Source: JAAXHB01 sp965214945 (GTDB lineage Bacteria; Actinomycetota; Acidimicrobiia; Acidimicrobiales; Aldehydirespiratoraceae). From it: a DNA stretch of 64,000 nt. Numbering within the stretch: the first letter of the stretch is position 1; each line of letters begins with the position of its first letter. The DNA lies in contig OZ244029.1 in assembly GCA_965214945.1 (NCBI GenBank), positions 1,054,001 through 1,118,000 of the forward strand, given 5' to 3'. The notes under the pieces were generated by a model. It did not search any database. It was not told the origin of the DNA and was given only the letters and a program-made list of their open reading frames with translations. This document shows positions 23,907 to 33,670 of the stretch, in pieces. The position numbers and the translations under genes are program-made.

Positions 23907-25037
23907 TCAGAGCAGGCGCTCTACCACGTAGTCGATGCAGGTGGTGAGCGCGGCTATGTCGTCAGGGGCCACTGCGGGGAACATGCCGATGCGAAGCTGG
24001 TTGCGGCCTAGCTTGCGGTACCCGAGCGTGTCGACGATGCCGTTGGCTCGCAGCACCAAGCTGATCGTCTCAGCGTCCACCCGTTCGTCGAAGTCGATGG
24101 TGGCTGTCACCGGGCTGCGATCCGCTGGGTTGGCCACGAACGGCGTAGCGATCTCAGAGTCCTCAGCCCATCCGTAGAGAATCTCCGCCGAGCGGTCGCA
24201 GCGGCCTGCGGCCCATTCGAGGCCGCCCATGTCGTTTATCCAGTTGACCTGCTGAACGGTCAAAAAAACCGTTCCCAACGCGGGTGTGTTGTAGGTTTGG
24301 TCTTTACGCGAGTTGGCCAACGCCGTGCGCAGGTTGAGGAACGCCGGGATCCACCGCCCCGAGGCCGAGATGCGTTCGATGCGATCAACCGCTGCGGGCG
24401 ACAGCAGAGCAATCCACAGCCCGCCGTCGCTCGACAGCGCCTTCTGAGGCGCGAAGTAGTAGGCGTCGGCGGCCTTGGGGTCGAAGCGCGCGCCCCCAGC
24501 CGCGGAGGTCGCGTCCACGAGCATCAGCGCGTCGCCAGCTTCAGCAGGTCGGTGGGGCGAGATCGTCACGCCGGTGGAGGTCTCGTTGTGCGGGTAGCAG
24601 CAAGCGTCAGAGCCAGCCGGCGCCTCCAGGGGAGGGCGAGCGCCCGGTGCCGACAACGCCACGGACGGCGCCTCCAGGTGCGGGGCGGACTCGGTGACTG
24701 CCACGAACTTCGAGCTGAACTCGCCCAGCGACAGATGGTGGCTACGCTGTTCGATCAGGCAGAAGCTGGCAATGTCCCAGAAGGCGGTGGCACCGCCGTT
24801 GCCGAGAACCACCTCGTAGTCGTCGGGCAGGCTGAACAGCTCGGTGATGCCAGAGCGCAGCTCACCGACCACGCTGCGGACCCCGGCCTGGCGGTGGCTA
24901 GTGCCCATGTAGTCGACGGCCCGATCGGCCAGCGCGTGCACCGCCTCGGGCCTGACCTTGGACGGACCGCAGCCGAAGCGCCCGTCGGATGGGATGATCG
25001 AGGGCGGCATGACGATCTGATGTGTGTGAGAGGACAT
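23907..25037 (-). CDS. serC: Phosphoserine aminotransferase
   Basis: This PLP enzyme makes 3-phosphoserine from 3-phosphohydroxypyruvate in serine biosynthesis. The protein is 376 aa. DGRFGCGPSKVRPEAV, MGTSHRQAGVRSVV and VVLGNGGATAFWD fit the actinobacterial SerC type, and the PLP lysine lies in YYFAPQKALSSDGGLW. I chose ATG 25037 (MSSHTHQIVMPPS) because longer forms run into Arg-rich sequence opposite the aminotransferase promoter region. It is divergent from the class I aminotransferase gene with a 171-bp gap that should contain both promoters. Confidence 0.94.
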   Translation of the reverse strand: MSSHTHQIVMPPSIIPSDGRFGCGPSKVRPEAVHALADRAVDYMGTSHRQAGVRSVVGELRSGITELFSLPDDYEVVLGNGGATAFWDIASFCLIEQRSHHLSLGEFSSKFVAVTESAPHLEAPSVALSAPGARPPLEAPAGSDACCYPHNETSTGVTISPHRPAEAGDALMLVDATSAAGGARFDPKAADAYYFAPQKALSSDGGLWIALLSPAAVDRIERISASGRWIPAFLNLRTALANSRKDQTYNTPALGTVFLTVQQVNWINDMGGLEWAAGRCDRSAEILYGWAEDSEIATPFVANPADRSPVTATIDFDERVDAETISLVLRANGIVDTLGYRKLGRNQLRIGMFPAVAPDDIAALTTCIDYVVERLL

Positions 25038-25208
25038 GGCAAGAGTCTGACACCACAGCGAGCACGGCGCGCGCATGTCATCGGGTTTCGCAATGGGATT
25101 CACCCGAATTTCGCCACTGCTAGCCCGGGGTTCGGTTGGCATTCACAGCGGGCTCGCCAGGCGCGCCCGCCGGAAACCGCGCCCACCGTGTCGGGTACCC
25201 TCGCGTCC

Positions 25209-26414
25209 ATGAGCCACCACCGCATCTCACGCCGGGTCAGTGCCATCGCGCCGTCAGCCACCCTGGCCGTGTCGGCCAAAGCCAGAAGCCTGCGCGCCCA
25301 GGGCGTCGAGGTGATCGGCTTCGGTGCCGGCGAGCCGGACTTCCCCACGCCACCACACATCGTGGAAGCCGCCGCGGCAGCGTGCCGGCAGCCCCGCTAC
25401 CACAAGTACTCACCGGTGGCGGGATTGCCCGAGCTGCGCGAGGCCGTTGCGGCGAAGACCCGCAGAGACTCAGGTCTGGAGGCAGAGCCGTCGCAGGTGC
25501 TCATCACCAACGGCGGCAAACATGCCGTCTACAACGCCATCGCCGCGTTGATCAACCCGGCCGACGAAGTGCTGCTGCCGGCCCCCTATTGGACGACGTA
25601 CCCGGAGCCCATCGCGCTGTCCGGTGGCATCACCGTCGTGGTGGAGGCCGACGCCACCGCAGGCTTCCGGGTGACCGTCGACCAGCTTGAGGCGGCCCGC
25701 ACCTCCCGGACCAAGGCGCTGGTGTTCGTGTCGCCGTCCAACCCGACCGGCGCGGTGTATCCGCGGACCGAGATCGAGGCCATCGGGCGATGGGCTGCCG
25801 ACCGTGGCGTCTGGGTGATCACCGACGAGATCTACGAGCATCTCGTGTACGGCGACAACGAGCACCACTCGATGCCGGTGGTCGTGCCGGAGCTGGCCGA
25901 CACTTGCGTCGTGCTTAACGGTGTCGCCAAGACCTATGCCATGACCGGCTGGCGGGTCGGCTGGATGATCGGCCCTCCCGATGTGATTGCCGCAGCCCAA
26001 AACCTGCAGTCGCATGCCACGTCCAACGTGTGCAACGTGGCCCAGGCAGCGGCGTTGGCCGCCGTGGCGGGCCCGCTCGACGCGGTGGATAAGATGCGAG
26101 TCCATTTCGATCGCCGCCGCCTAACCATGCACCGGATGCTCGACGACATAGACGGGGTGGTGTGCCCAGAGCCGCAGGGTGCCTTCTACGCCTATCCCGA
26201 CATGACCGCGATGCTGGGCCGCGACTACGACGGTGCCACACCAGCCAACACACTGGAGCTGGCCGATCTGCTGCTCGACCGGGCGCGCGTGGCGGTGGTG
26301 CCCGGAGAAGCCTTCGGCATGTCCGGCGGAATACGCCTGTCGTTCGCTCTCGGCGATGACGACCTGGCCGTCGGCGTAGAGCGCATAGCCGAGGTTCTCG
26401 GGCGAGGCGGGTGA
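25209..26414 (+). CDS. Class I/II aminotransferase (aspartate aminotransferase-like)
   Basis: A 401-aa PLP enzyme of fold type I. It shows GFGAGEPDFPTPPHI, the KYSPVAGLPELREAVA block, VSPSNPTGAVYP, DEIYEHLVY and the PLP lysine in LNGVAKTYAMTGWRVGWMIGPP, all standard for the aspartate aminotransferase Ib group. Prephenate or other amino-acid substrates are possible. The ATG at 25209 is the natural start; a frame open further upstream is antisense to serC and has no coding character. Its stop overlaps the next gene (GTGA), so the S9 peptidase is likely co-translated. Confidence 0.92.
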   Translation: MSHHRISRRVSAIAPSATLAVSAKARSLRAQGVEVIGFGAGEPDFPTPPHIVEAAAAACRQPRYHKYSPVAGLPELREAVAAKTRRDSGLEAEPSQVLITNGGKHAVYNAIAALINPADEVLLPAPYWTTYPEPIALSGGITVVVEADATAGFRVTVDQLEAARTSRTKALVFVSPSNPTGAVYPRTEIEAIGRWAADRGVWVITDEIYEHLVYGDNEHHSMPVVVPELADTCVVLNGVAKTYAMTGWRVGWMIGPPDVIAAAQNLQSHATSNVCNVAQAAALAAVAGPLDAVDKMRVHFDRRRLTMHRMLDDIDGVVCPEPQGAFYAYPDMTAMLGRDYDGATPANTLELADLLLDRARVAVVPGEAFGMSGGIRLSFALGDDDLAVGVERIAEVLGRGG

Positions 26415-28558
26415 GCGAGCCCGAGCCGCGTCCTTACGGGTCGTGGCCTTCTCCGATCACCGCGGAGCTGTTAGTTGAGGGCGCTGCCCGGATGTCGGAG
26501 GTGACGGCAGACCCGGTGCGGCCTGGCCTGCTGTGGTGGGCCGAGAGCCGTCCTGAGGAATCAGGTCGCACCGCGGTGATGCGCTTCGACCTCAACGCCG
26601 AAGCGGGTGCGGCGCAGGAGGTCACGCCCGTGGCGGCCAACGTCCGCACGTTGGTGCACGAGTACGGCGGCGGTGCCTGGTGGCCCCACGACGGAGCGCT
26701 CTACTACGTGGAATATGCCGACCAGCGGCTGCGGCGGCTGGAGCGCCCCGGCGCCGATCCGGAGCTACTTACCGCTGAGCCCAGCCGACCGGCGGGCCTG
26801 CGTTACGCCGACGGCCGCGTGACTCCTGACGGCCGCTGGTGCATCTGTGTGCGCGAGCGTCACAACGCCGACGCCGGCGAGCCGGTCAACGAGCTGGTGG
26901 CGGTGGCCGCCGACGGCTCGCAGCGTGTGGAGCCGCTATGGGCCGAAGCGGATTTTGTGATGTCGCCGCGCATCTCGTCCGACGGCGCGCTGTTGGCTTG
27001 GATCGCTTGGGATCACCCGAACATGGCTTGGGACGCCACCCGGCTGCACGTCTGTGAGCTGGGCGACGGAGAACTCGGCGCCGAAGTGCTGGTGGCGGGC
27101 GCCGACGGCGACCGGAGCCTGTGCGAGCCCGGCTGGGCCTACGGGGGTGTCGGGTTTGACGGTGGCGGAGCTTGGGCTGTTGGAGAACCCTCCGGGGATC
27201 GGCTGCTCGTGTGCAGCGATCACGAGAACTGGTGGGGGCTATACGAAGTCGACTTGGACGACGGTGGATTCGCTCCGGTAGTGACCGGCGAATTCGACGT
27301 GGCAACCCCGCCGTGGGTATTCGGAATGCAACGCTGGGCCGCGTATGGTTCCGTGATTGCTGCCGTGGCCGGGCGGGCATCGAGCGACGAGCTGCTGCTG
27401 AGCGGGCGACGCGTTGCCACTTTGGACACTTCGATCTCCTCCGTAACGATGATCTCGCTCGCTGGTGAGGTGCATCAGAGCCGGACCGATCCGATAACGG
27501 CAGAGACGGCCCCCGAGGCTTTGACCATCGGGGCATGCAAGGTGCCTGAGTGCGTGACGGTGGCGTACGTCGGGGCCGGTTACGAGCACGAGGCCGAGGT
27601 GGTGGCGGTAACAGCCGGCCGAGTCCTTGGGTCGGGCAAGCCGCGGCGCCGTGTAGTGCGACCCGCCCGCGACCTGCGTCTCGACCCTGGCCTGCTAGTG
27701 ACGCCGGAGGCCATTACCTTTCCGACCGGTGGCGGCCGGGTTTCTGCAGACGGCGGCCACGGCGGAGCCGTCGCCCGCGCGCTCTACTACCGACCGGCCA
27801 ACCCGGCGTGCTCCGGTCTACCCGAAGAGCGGCCTCCGCTGATGGTCATGGCGCATGGTGGCCCCACCGCGGCCGCCCGCCGCGAACTCCAGTTGGACAT
27901 TTTGTTCTGGACTTCCCGGGGCTTTGCTGTGGCGGACATTGACTACAGAGGCTCCACCGGCTACGGGCGCCACTACCGCCAAGCGCTGAATGGCGCCTGG
28001 GGCGTGGCTGACGTGGAGGACTGCGTCGCGGGGGCCCGCTTCCTGGCCCGGCGCGGTGACGTCGACCCGGAGCGGCTGGTAATGCGCGGCGGCAGCGCGG
28101 GCGGGTTCACCGTGCTAGCCGCGCTGGCCTTTCACGACGTGTTCGCGGCCGGCGCGAGCCGCTACGGGATCGCCGACCTGGAAGCGCTAGCCACCGAGAC
28201 GCACAAGTTCGAATCCCGCTACCTTGACACGCTCGTAGGTCCATGGCCCGAGGCTTGCGACGCTTACGCGCAGCGCTCGCCGATACACCACCTCGACGGC
28301 TTCAATGTGCCGATGATCGTGCTGCAGGGTGCCGAAGACGAGATCGTCCCGCCGGATCAGGCGGAGATGATCGTCGAAGCCCTCGAGGCCAAAGGCGTTG
28401 GTGTGGCCTATGTGCTGTTCGAAGGGGAACAGCACGGCTTTCGCCGCGCCGAGAACATCGTGACGGCGATCAACTCGGAACTCGCCTTCTTCTCTGCGGT
28501 TCTCGGCTTCGAGACCGCCGACGACATACCGCCGGTCGAACTCGGACCGCGACCTTGA
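26411..28558 (+). CDS. S9-family serine peptidase (prolyl oligopeptidase / acylaminoacyl peptidase type)
   Basis: A 715-aa protein with an N-terminal beta-propeller (about 25-420, with RISSDGALLAWIAWDHPNMAWD) and a C-terminal alpha/beta-hydrolase. The triad is visible: Ser-562 in MRGGSAGGFTV, Asp-643 in QGAEDEIVPP and His-675 in GEQHGFRR. MVMAHGGPTAA and DIDYRGSTGYG are typical S9C blocks. No signal peptide is seen, so it acts in the cytoplasm, probably on short or N-blocked peptides. The GTG start overlaps the aminotransferase stop. The stop codon lies within the first unit of a tandem repeat. Confidence 0.92.
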   Translation: MSEPEPRPYGSWPSPITAELLVEGAARMSEVTADPVRPGLLWWAESRPEESGRTAVMRFDLNAEAGAAQEVTPVAANVRTLVHEYGGGAWWPHDGALYYVEYADQRLRRLERPGADPELLTAEPSRPAGLRYADGRVTPDGRWCICVRERHNADAGEPVNELVAVAADGSQRVEPLWAEADFVMSPRISSDGALLAWIAWDHPNMAWDATRLHVCELGDGELGAEVLVAGADGDRSLCEPGWAYGGVGFDGGGAWAVGEPSGDRLLVCSDHENWWGLYEVDLDDGGFAPVVTGEFDVATPPWVFGMQRWAAYGSVIAAVAGRASSDELLLSGRRVATLDTSISSVTMISLAGEVHQSRTDPITAETAPEALTIGACKVPECVTVAYVGAGYEHEAEVVAVTAGRVLGSGKPRRRVVRPARDLRLDPGLLVTPEAITFPTGGGRVSADGGHGGAVARALYYRPANPACSGLPEERPPLMVMAHGGPTAAARRELQLDILFWTSRGFAVADIDYRGSTGYGRHYRQALNGAWGVADVEDCVAGARFLARRGDVDPERLVMRGGSAGGFTVLAALAFHDVFAAGASRYGIADLEALATETHKFESRYLDTLVGPWPEACDAYAQRSPIHHLDGFNVPMIVLQGAEDEIVPPDQAEMIVEALEAKGVGVAYVLFEGEQHGFRRAENIVTAINSELAFFSAVLGFETADDIPPVELGPRP

Positions 28559-28622
28559 CCGATCGCGACCTTGACGGCTGCCCGCGACCTTGACAGCTGC
28601 CCGCGACCTTGACAGCTGCCGC
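28548..28622. repeat. Tandem repeat spanning the stop of the S9 peptidase gene
   Basis: CGCGACCTTGAC begins at 28548, 28564, 28583 and 28602 (spacings 16, 19, 19). The first copy is the end of the peptidase gene including its TGA; the last two are followed by AGCTGCC. The repeat fills most of the 89-bp convergent spacer. Confidence 0.9.
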
Positions 28623-28647
28623 GGAGCCCTTTCTTCGGCAGCCTCCG

Positions 28648-28962
28648 CTAGGCGGTTGAGGAGACCGCCTCCTCAGAGACCGTTTCGTCGGCTTGGCCGG
28701 GCCCGGGGTCGTCAGCTGCCTTGGGGTCGTCAGATGCCTTGAGGTCGTCAGGTGTCTCGTCAACGGCACCCTCCGCCGACGCGTGCTCGGTGCTTGTGTC
28801 AACAGGGTGGCCCTGCTCGGCCGCAGTGTCGGCGAGCGTCGGCCAAGACGACTCGCTGGTCATCTTCTGTCGGCGGCGCTTCATGAACCTGACCACCCCG
28901 ATGACCACACTGCCAAGGGCTCCCAGCTTCAGAAGGCACTTGAGTCGGGGCATTCGAGACAT
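28648..28962 (-). CDS. Small membrane-associated protein, unknown function
   Basis: A 104-aa protein with one hydrophobic segment near the N-terminus (LLKLGALGSVVIGVVRFM), then a basic stretch KRRRQK, then a long Asp/Glu/Ser/Ala tail with repeated DDPKAADDP-like units. Short proteins of this design (one helix, basic patch, SWPTLAD) are common in actinobacteria, but I do not know a function. The downstream end is convergent with the S9 peptidase gene. The codon use agrees with its neighbours. Confidence 0.6.
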   Translation of the reverse strand: MSRMPRLKCLLKLGALGSVVIGVVRFMKRRRQKMTSESSWPTLADTAAEQGHPVDTSTEHASAEGAVDETPDDLKASDDPKAADDPGPGQADETVSEEAVSSTA

Positions 28963-29058
28963 GTCCTCAGCCTACAGGCGCGGCTGGACCAACTGCCCAG
29001 CCGCGCACGGACAGTCGCCAGCGCCGCATGCGTCGGCCGCGGCTCTCAGATGCCCGCA

Positions 29059-31443
29059 TCAGAGGCCGACCGAAGCGAGGCGCATGAAGGATTCGAGGTC
29101 GTTGAGTTGCAGCAGACCCGAACGATCGCCGCTGATGTCGCCCCACGGGTAGCTGAGTGTCCACAGCCCGTCGTCTATCACGACGGCTCGCACGATCTCG
29201 TCTAGCTTGCCGGGGTAACAGATGTTCAGCCTCTCCTCGCCGTCGAGCAACACCAGGTCGTGTGTTCCGGAACCGAAGTAGACATCAGCCTCCATGCAGT
29301 CGAAGCCGACGACGCCGCGCTCACCCGGTTCGCAAGCGACAACGACCGAGTGGCCTACGGCGATGGTGAATCGGATGTCCTCGATGATCCACCTCTCATC
29401 GGGTGTCAACGTCTCCGGTGAGCGCAGGTCGGATTCGGTCAGTCGTCGGCAGTCGGTCTGTCCCGGCTCGCTGTCTGTGTCCATGTGGTCGATCCAGCCC
29501 GCTTCGACGAGTTCGCCGTCGACGACACGCAGCAGCACTGCCCCGGCCCGGTTGTCGTCACGCACTGTGACCGGCACCACGGCCAGGCTCTCTGGCGCCC
29601 ACCACAGGAAGGCCCGGTGATCCCATCCGATGTCGTTCCAGCCGCCGGGAGCGGTCCACACATCCACCTCGCGCGGGTTGTTGAGGTCGCTCACGTCGAA
29701 TAGCGACATCTTGGACCCCTGCACGACGCCCTCGTTATCCGCGTCGGAGCCGACGCCGAGCACGAGCCCGTCGCCTAGCGGGTGCAGGTAGCTGGAGAAT
29801 CCGGGGATCTTCAGCTCGCCGCGGATTGACGGACGGGCAGGGTTGGAGAGGTCGATCGTGTAGAAGGGGTCTATCTGGCGGAATGTCACCACGTAGCCGA
29901 CGGCACCTGTGAAGCGCACCGACTGCACCTGCTCGCCTTTGCCGATATCGCCCACGCTTCCGACCTCGACGAGCCGGTCGTCCTGCTGTCGCAGCACGCG
30001 CACTTGGCTCTGAGACAAGTCGCCCCATCCGCCGGTGGTGGTAACCACTCGGAGGTGGCCGTCGTGCTCAGACAATGAGAACTGGTCGCGCACTGTGCCA
30101 GTGACTTCGCCCGAGGCGATGTAGCGGGCGCGGTCCCTCCCGGTGATGTCGAAGCGGTGGATTCTGGTGACGGGCTCCGCTCTGGCTGGTTGCACGGTCA
30201 CCGCGTCTTCAAGCGGTTCGTCCATGCCGAGCGGGACGGTCGGCGTCCAGCCGGCGGTCGCTGCGTATAGAGACGTTGTCGACGCGTACATCACGTCGCC
30301 TGGTGCCAACAAGGTCGCATCCGTGCCCGAGAGGTTGATAGCACCGTCCACCGGAATGCTCAGCACAGTCGTGAGCCCGAAGCCGGAGAACTCCGGCGGC
30401 ACATGGATGTCGTCGCAGCTGGGAAGCCGACGCCAGGCGGAACCGCCATCGAACGCGTAGAGGGGGAGCCAGTCGTCCAGGTCGCTCTCAAGCACGGCAC
30501 GGCGGTTCGCCTCCTCCGCAATCTGATTGCCAGCGGGGGTGGCCGGGTACACGAACGGTAAGTTCCAACGCGGGCCGAACCGGATGATCACCCGCGCCAC
30601 GCCGTCTATATTGCGCGAACTCAAGTAGGCGCCCTCCACCCGCGCCGTGGACACCGCCTCAGGCCGTCCGGAGCGGATGTCGAGCCGCTGGATCACAGTT
30701 ATCGGCCCGATCTGGCCTTGCCCGACGGACTCAGCAAGCGACTCGGCCAGAGGTTCGGGGATGCCAAAATAGTCCCCCGCCTGGGAGAGCACCAGCACGC
30801 TGTCGCCGGCGACGAACATCTCCGCGGGCAAGCCCTCGGCCAGCTCCACCGATCCTGTCACGGCGCGGCTGGCCGCGTCTACCACCACCAGCCGTCCGCC
30901 GGAGATCACAAAGATGCGCCTGCCGTCGGTCTTGACGATGTCGGCCTCGTCCGCGCCGGCCTCTTGGACGTTCGTGCCCGAGAAAGACGACACGGAGCTT
31001 TCGGCGTATTCGGCGTATGAGGCCTCCGAGTAAACGACGGCCGCGTCCTCAACACCGGCATCGTCGCCGTCCCGGTACCAGTCGTTGGCGAGTCCCCAAG
31101 GCCCGACCCTCTGTGAGTACTCGGAGCGAATGTGATCAATCAGCGCGTCGCACCCGCCGAGCGTTACCAGGCGCGATGTGAGCCTCACGTCTTCTCTGTC
31201 TAGGTCGACCACCTCCGCGTCAGCATCAGTTGAAGAGATGCTGTCGGGAGCTGTGCTGCCGCCAGTTCTCTCGTTTGCGAAGCCATCGACCAACATGCCG
31301 CCTTCAGTGTCGCCGTTACTGGCGGACGAGTCGCGGCTGGTGCCTCCGTCGCCGGTGATTCCCGAACCCCCGATATTGGACTCACTGGAGCACGCGCTGG
31401 CCGCGATGGCCAGGCCGAAGATGAGAGCTAGCAGTCTGCGCAT
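29059..31443 (-). CDS. Secreted beta-propeller lipoprotein
   Basis: A 794-aa lipoprotein. The signal peptide MRRLLALIFGLAIAASAC ends at a lipobox Cys (about residue 18) followed by a Ser/Gly/Thr-rich linker. The mature part matches the bacterial secreted beta-propeller family: FSGTNVQEAGADEADIVKTD, GRRIFVISGGRLVVVDA, and later FTGAVGYVVTFRQIDPFYTI and PGFSSYLHPLGDGLVLGVG. Calcium-like DxDxD stretches occur but I cannot assign them. It is expected outside the membrane with an unknown binding role. I chose the ATG at 31443, with AAGGGG about 10 bases upstream, over the TTG at 31461. Confidence 0.87.
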   Translation of the reverse strand: MRRLLALIFGLAIAASACSSESNIGGSGITGDGGTSRDSSASNGDTEGGMLVDGFANERTGGSTAPDSISSTDADAEVVDLDREDVRLTSRLVTLGGCDALIDHIRSEYSQRVGPWGLANDWYRDGDDAGVEDAAVVYSEASYAEYAESSVSSFSGTNVQEAGADEADIVKTDGRRIFVISGGRLVVVDAASRAVTGSVELAEGLPAEMFVAGDSVLVLSQAGDYFGIPEPLAESLAESVGQGQIGPITVIQRLDIRSGRPEAVSTARVEGAYLSSRNIDGVARVIIRFGPRWNLPFVYPATPAGNQIAEEANRRAVLESDLDDWLPLYAFDGGSAWRRLPSCDDIHVPPEFSGFGLTTVLSIPVDGAINLSGTDATLLAPGDVMYASTTSLYAATAGWTPTVPLGMDEPLEDAVTVQPARAEPVTRIHRFDITGRDRARYIASGEVTGTVRDQFSLSEHDGHLRVVTTTGGWGDLSQSQVRVLRQQDDRLVEVGSVGDIGKGEQVQSVRFTGAVGYVVTFRQIDPFYTIDLSNPARPSIRGELKIPGFSSYLHPLGDGLVLGVGSDADNEGVVQGSKMSLFDVSDLNNPREVDVWTAPGGWNDIGWDHRAFLWWAPESLAVVPVTVRDDNRAGAVLLRVVDGELVEAGWIDHMDTDSEPGQTDCRRLTESDLRSPETLTPDERWIIEDIRFTIAVGHSVVVACEPGERGVVGFDCMEADVYFGSGTHDLVLLDGEERLNICYPGKLDEIVRAVVIDDGLWTLSYPWGDISGDRSGLLQLNDLESFMRLASVGL

Positions 31444-31601
31444 GAACTGTGACCCCTTCAAGTGTTGCGACGCGGGCGCCGCGTCAGTTGTGATGATGCC
31501 TTCACAAAATGAGACGGCTCTGCGCGGCGTTTGGTTCCCGTGACGCGGGCGAGCTTGTGGGCTCTGTCGAGGACTTGTGGGCTCGGTTCCTCGCAGGAGA
31601 T

Positions 31602-32195
31602 TCAGCCGAGAGCCGGCATCCAGCCTCGGCGACTTTTTTCGTAGGCGTCGATAGCGCTGGTGTGCCGCAGTGTTAAGGCGATGTCGTCGAGGCCCTCGAG
31701 CAGCCGCCGCCGTGTGGCGTCATCTAGCGAGAAGATGCATTCGAAGCCAGCCGCCGGCGCCTCGATACTGCGCCGCGCCACGTCCACGGTGATCTCAACA
31801 CTCGGGTCAGACTGCACGGCCTCCATGAGCTGCGCGCCGTCGTCGGCCGACACGGTCGCGGCCACGAGTCCGTTTTTTGTGCAGTTGTTACGGAAGATGT
31901 CCGCAAAGCGCGGGCTTATCACCGCGTCGAACCCGTATTGCTGGATCGCCCACACGGCGTGCTCGCGAGACGACCCGGTGCCGAAGTTCACCCCCGCCAC
32001 AAGAATCCGCGCGCCGGCGTAGCGCTCGTCGTTAAGCACGAAGTCGCGGCTGTCGCGCCACTCTGAGAAAAGTCCCTTCTCGAAGCCTGTTCGCTCCACC
32101 CGTTTGAGCCAGTCAGACGGGATGATCTGGTCGGTGTCCACGTCGCTGCGATCCAGCGGCACCGCGGTGCCGGAGACGATGCGTACCGGGTTCAC
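31602..32195 (-). CDS. leuD: 3-isopropylmalate dehydratase small subunit
   Basis: LeuD forms the swivel domain of isopropylmalate isomerase in leucine biosynthesis; with citramalate synthase present it may also serve the citramalate route to isoleucine. The 197-aa protein has VDTDQIIPSDWLKRV, the GVNFGTGSSREHAVWAI block and FADIFRNNCTKNGL. The start is GTG 32195, overlapping the leuC stop (GTGA), so expression is coupled. A longer frame into leuC is only overlap. Confidence 0.96.
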   Translation of the reverse strand: MNPVRIVSGTAVPLDRSDVDTDQIIPSDWLKRVERTGFEKGLFSEWRDSRDFVLNDERYAGARILVAGVNFGTGSSREHAVWAIQQYGFDAVISPRFADIFRNNCTKNGLVAATVSADDGAQLMEAVQSDPSVEITVDVARRSIEAPAAGFECIFSLDDATRRRLLEGLDDIALTLRHTSAIDAYEKSRRGWMPALG

Positions 32196-33601
32196 GGCAG
32201 ATCTCCCGGAGCGGCGAACACCCCGGCGACGGCGGTGGCAGCGGCGACGGTAGGTGACACTAGATGCGTGCGGCCGCCACGCCCCTGGCGCCCCTCGAAG
32301 TTGCGGTTCGACGTGCTGGCAGAGCGCTCGCCCGGCGCCAGCCTGTCGGGGTTCATGGCCAGGCACATCGAGCAGCCCGGCTCTCGCCAGTCGAACCCCG
32401 CAGCCCGGAACACCTCGGGCAGCCCCTCGGCCTCTGCCTGGGCCTTCACGGGGCCCGAGCCCGGCACCACAAGAGTGCGCACGCCGTCGGCCACCCGCCG
32501 GCCCTCGGCAACCGCCGCGGCGGCGCGCAAGTCCTCGATACGGCTGTTGGTGCAGGAGCCGATGAAGACGGTGTCCACAGCAATGTCGCGCACGGGGGTG
32601 CCGGCCTCGAGGCCCATGTAGCGGAGGGCGCGCGCCGCGGCGTCCCGGCCGGCCGGGTCGTGGAACGAGTCGGGGTCGGGCACGGAGCCGTCAAGCTCCA
32701 CCACATGGGCCGGGTTGGTGCCCCAGGTGACCATCGGGGCTATCGCGTCACCGTCTATCACCACCTCTTCGTCGAAGGGTGCTCCGCCGTCGGTGTGCAG
32801 AGTCCGCCAGTCCGCCAGCGCTGCGTCCCAGTCGGCGCCTGAAGGCGCGTGGCGTCGGCCCTTCAGGTAGGCGAAAGTCACGTCGTCGGGTGCGATCAGC
32901 CCGGCCTTGGCGCCGGCTTCTATCGACATGTTGCACACCGTCATGCGACCTTCCATCGACAGCGACTCGATCACCGGGCCGCGGTATTCGATAATCCGGC
33001 CAATGCCCCCGCCCGTGCCGATACGGCCGATCACCGCGAGGATCACGTCCTTGGCGGTCGCCTCCGGTGCCAGGCTGCCGGTGACGGTAACGGCCATCGT
33101 GCCCGGACGAGCCTGCGGGAGCGTCTGCGTGGCGAGGACGTGCTCGACTTCGCTGGTTCCGATGCCGAACGCGATCGCGCCGAAGGCTCCGTGTGTGGAA
33201 GTGTGCGAATCGCCGCACACCACCGTCATCCCCGGCTGGGTCAGCCCCAGCTCAGGGCCGATCACGTGTACGATCCCCTGATTGGCGTGGCCCATCGGGA
33301 AGTTGACGATCCCGAAATCGTCGGTATTGCGGCGCAGCGTCTCCACCTGGGTGCGGCTGACCTCGTCGGCTATGGGCTTGTCGACATCGGATGTGGGCAC
33401 GTTGTGGTCTTCGGTGGCGACCGTGAGATCGGGGCGCCGCACACCACGGCCCGACAGGCGCAGCCCGTCGAACGCCTGCGGCGAGGTCACCTCATGGACC
33501 AGGTGAAGGTCGATGTAGAGCAGGTCGGGCTCGCCGCCACTACCGGCCGTTACCAGATGGCGATCCCAGATCTTCTCGCTAAGGGTTGTGGGCTTGTTCA
33601 C
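32192..33601 (-). CDS. leuC: 3-isopropylmalate dehydratase large subunit
   Basis: LeuC carries the [4Fe-4S] cluster of isopropylmalate isomerase. The 469-aa protein has SEKIWDRHLV at the N-terminus, the GDSHTSTHGAFGAIAFGIGTSEVEHVLATQ block and cluster ligands in FIGSCTNSRIEDLR and CSMCLAMNPD. The start is GTG 33601 with AGGA about 8 bases upstream. It is the first gene of a leuCD pair that runs away from the leuB-ilvE-cimA group. Confidence 0.97.
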   Translation of the reverse strand: MNKPTTLSEKIWDRHLVTAGSGGEPDLLYIDLHLVHEVTSPQAFDGLRLSGRGVRRPDLTVATEDHNVPTSDVDKPIADEVSRTQVETLRRNTDDFGIVNFPMGHANQGIVHVIGPELGLTQPGMTVVCGDSHTSTHGAFGAIAFGIGTSEVEHVLATQTLPQARPGTMAVTVTGSLAPEATAKDVILAVIGRIGTGGGIGRIIEYRGPVIESLSMEGRMTVCNMSIEAGAKAGLIAPDDVTFAYLKGRRHAPSGADWDAALADWRTLHTDGGAPFDEEVVIDGDAIAPMVTWGTNPAHVVELDGSVPDPDSFHDPAGRDAAARALRYMGLEAGTPVRDIAVDTVFIGSCTNSRIEDLRAAAAVAEGRRVADGVRTLVVPGSGPVKAQAEAEGLPEVFRAAGFDWREPGCSMCLAMNPDRLAPGERSASTSNRNFEGRQGRGGRTHLVSPTVAAATAVAGVFAAPGDLP

Positions 33602-33670
33602 GGTTCAGTCCTACTTAACTTGCGTCGCTGTACCGAAGCTTCGGCCGTCGGCGCGTTCGGCTGGATGTGT

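Noticed and set aside
24297..25208. A 304-codon upstream extension of the aminotransferase frame
   Set aside because: It is antisense to serC, Arg/Gly-rich, and the natural ATG at 25209 begins the conserved enzyme.
33633..33644. 12-bp palindrome CCGAAGCTTCGG before leuC as a regulator site
   Set aside because: Too short to support alone, and no second copy was seen near other leucine genes.
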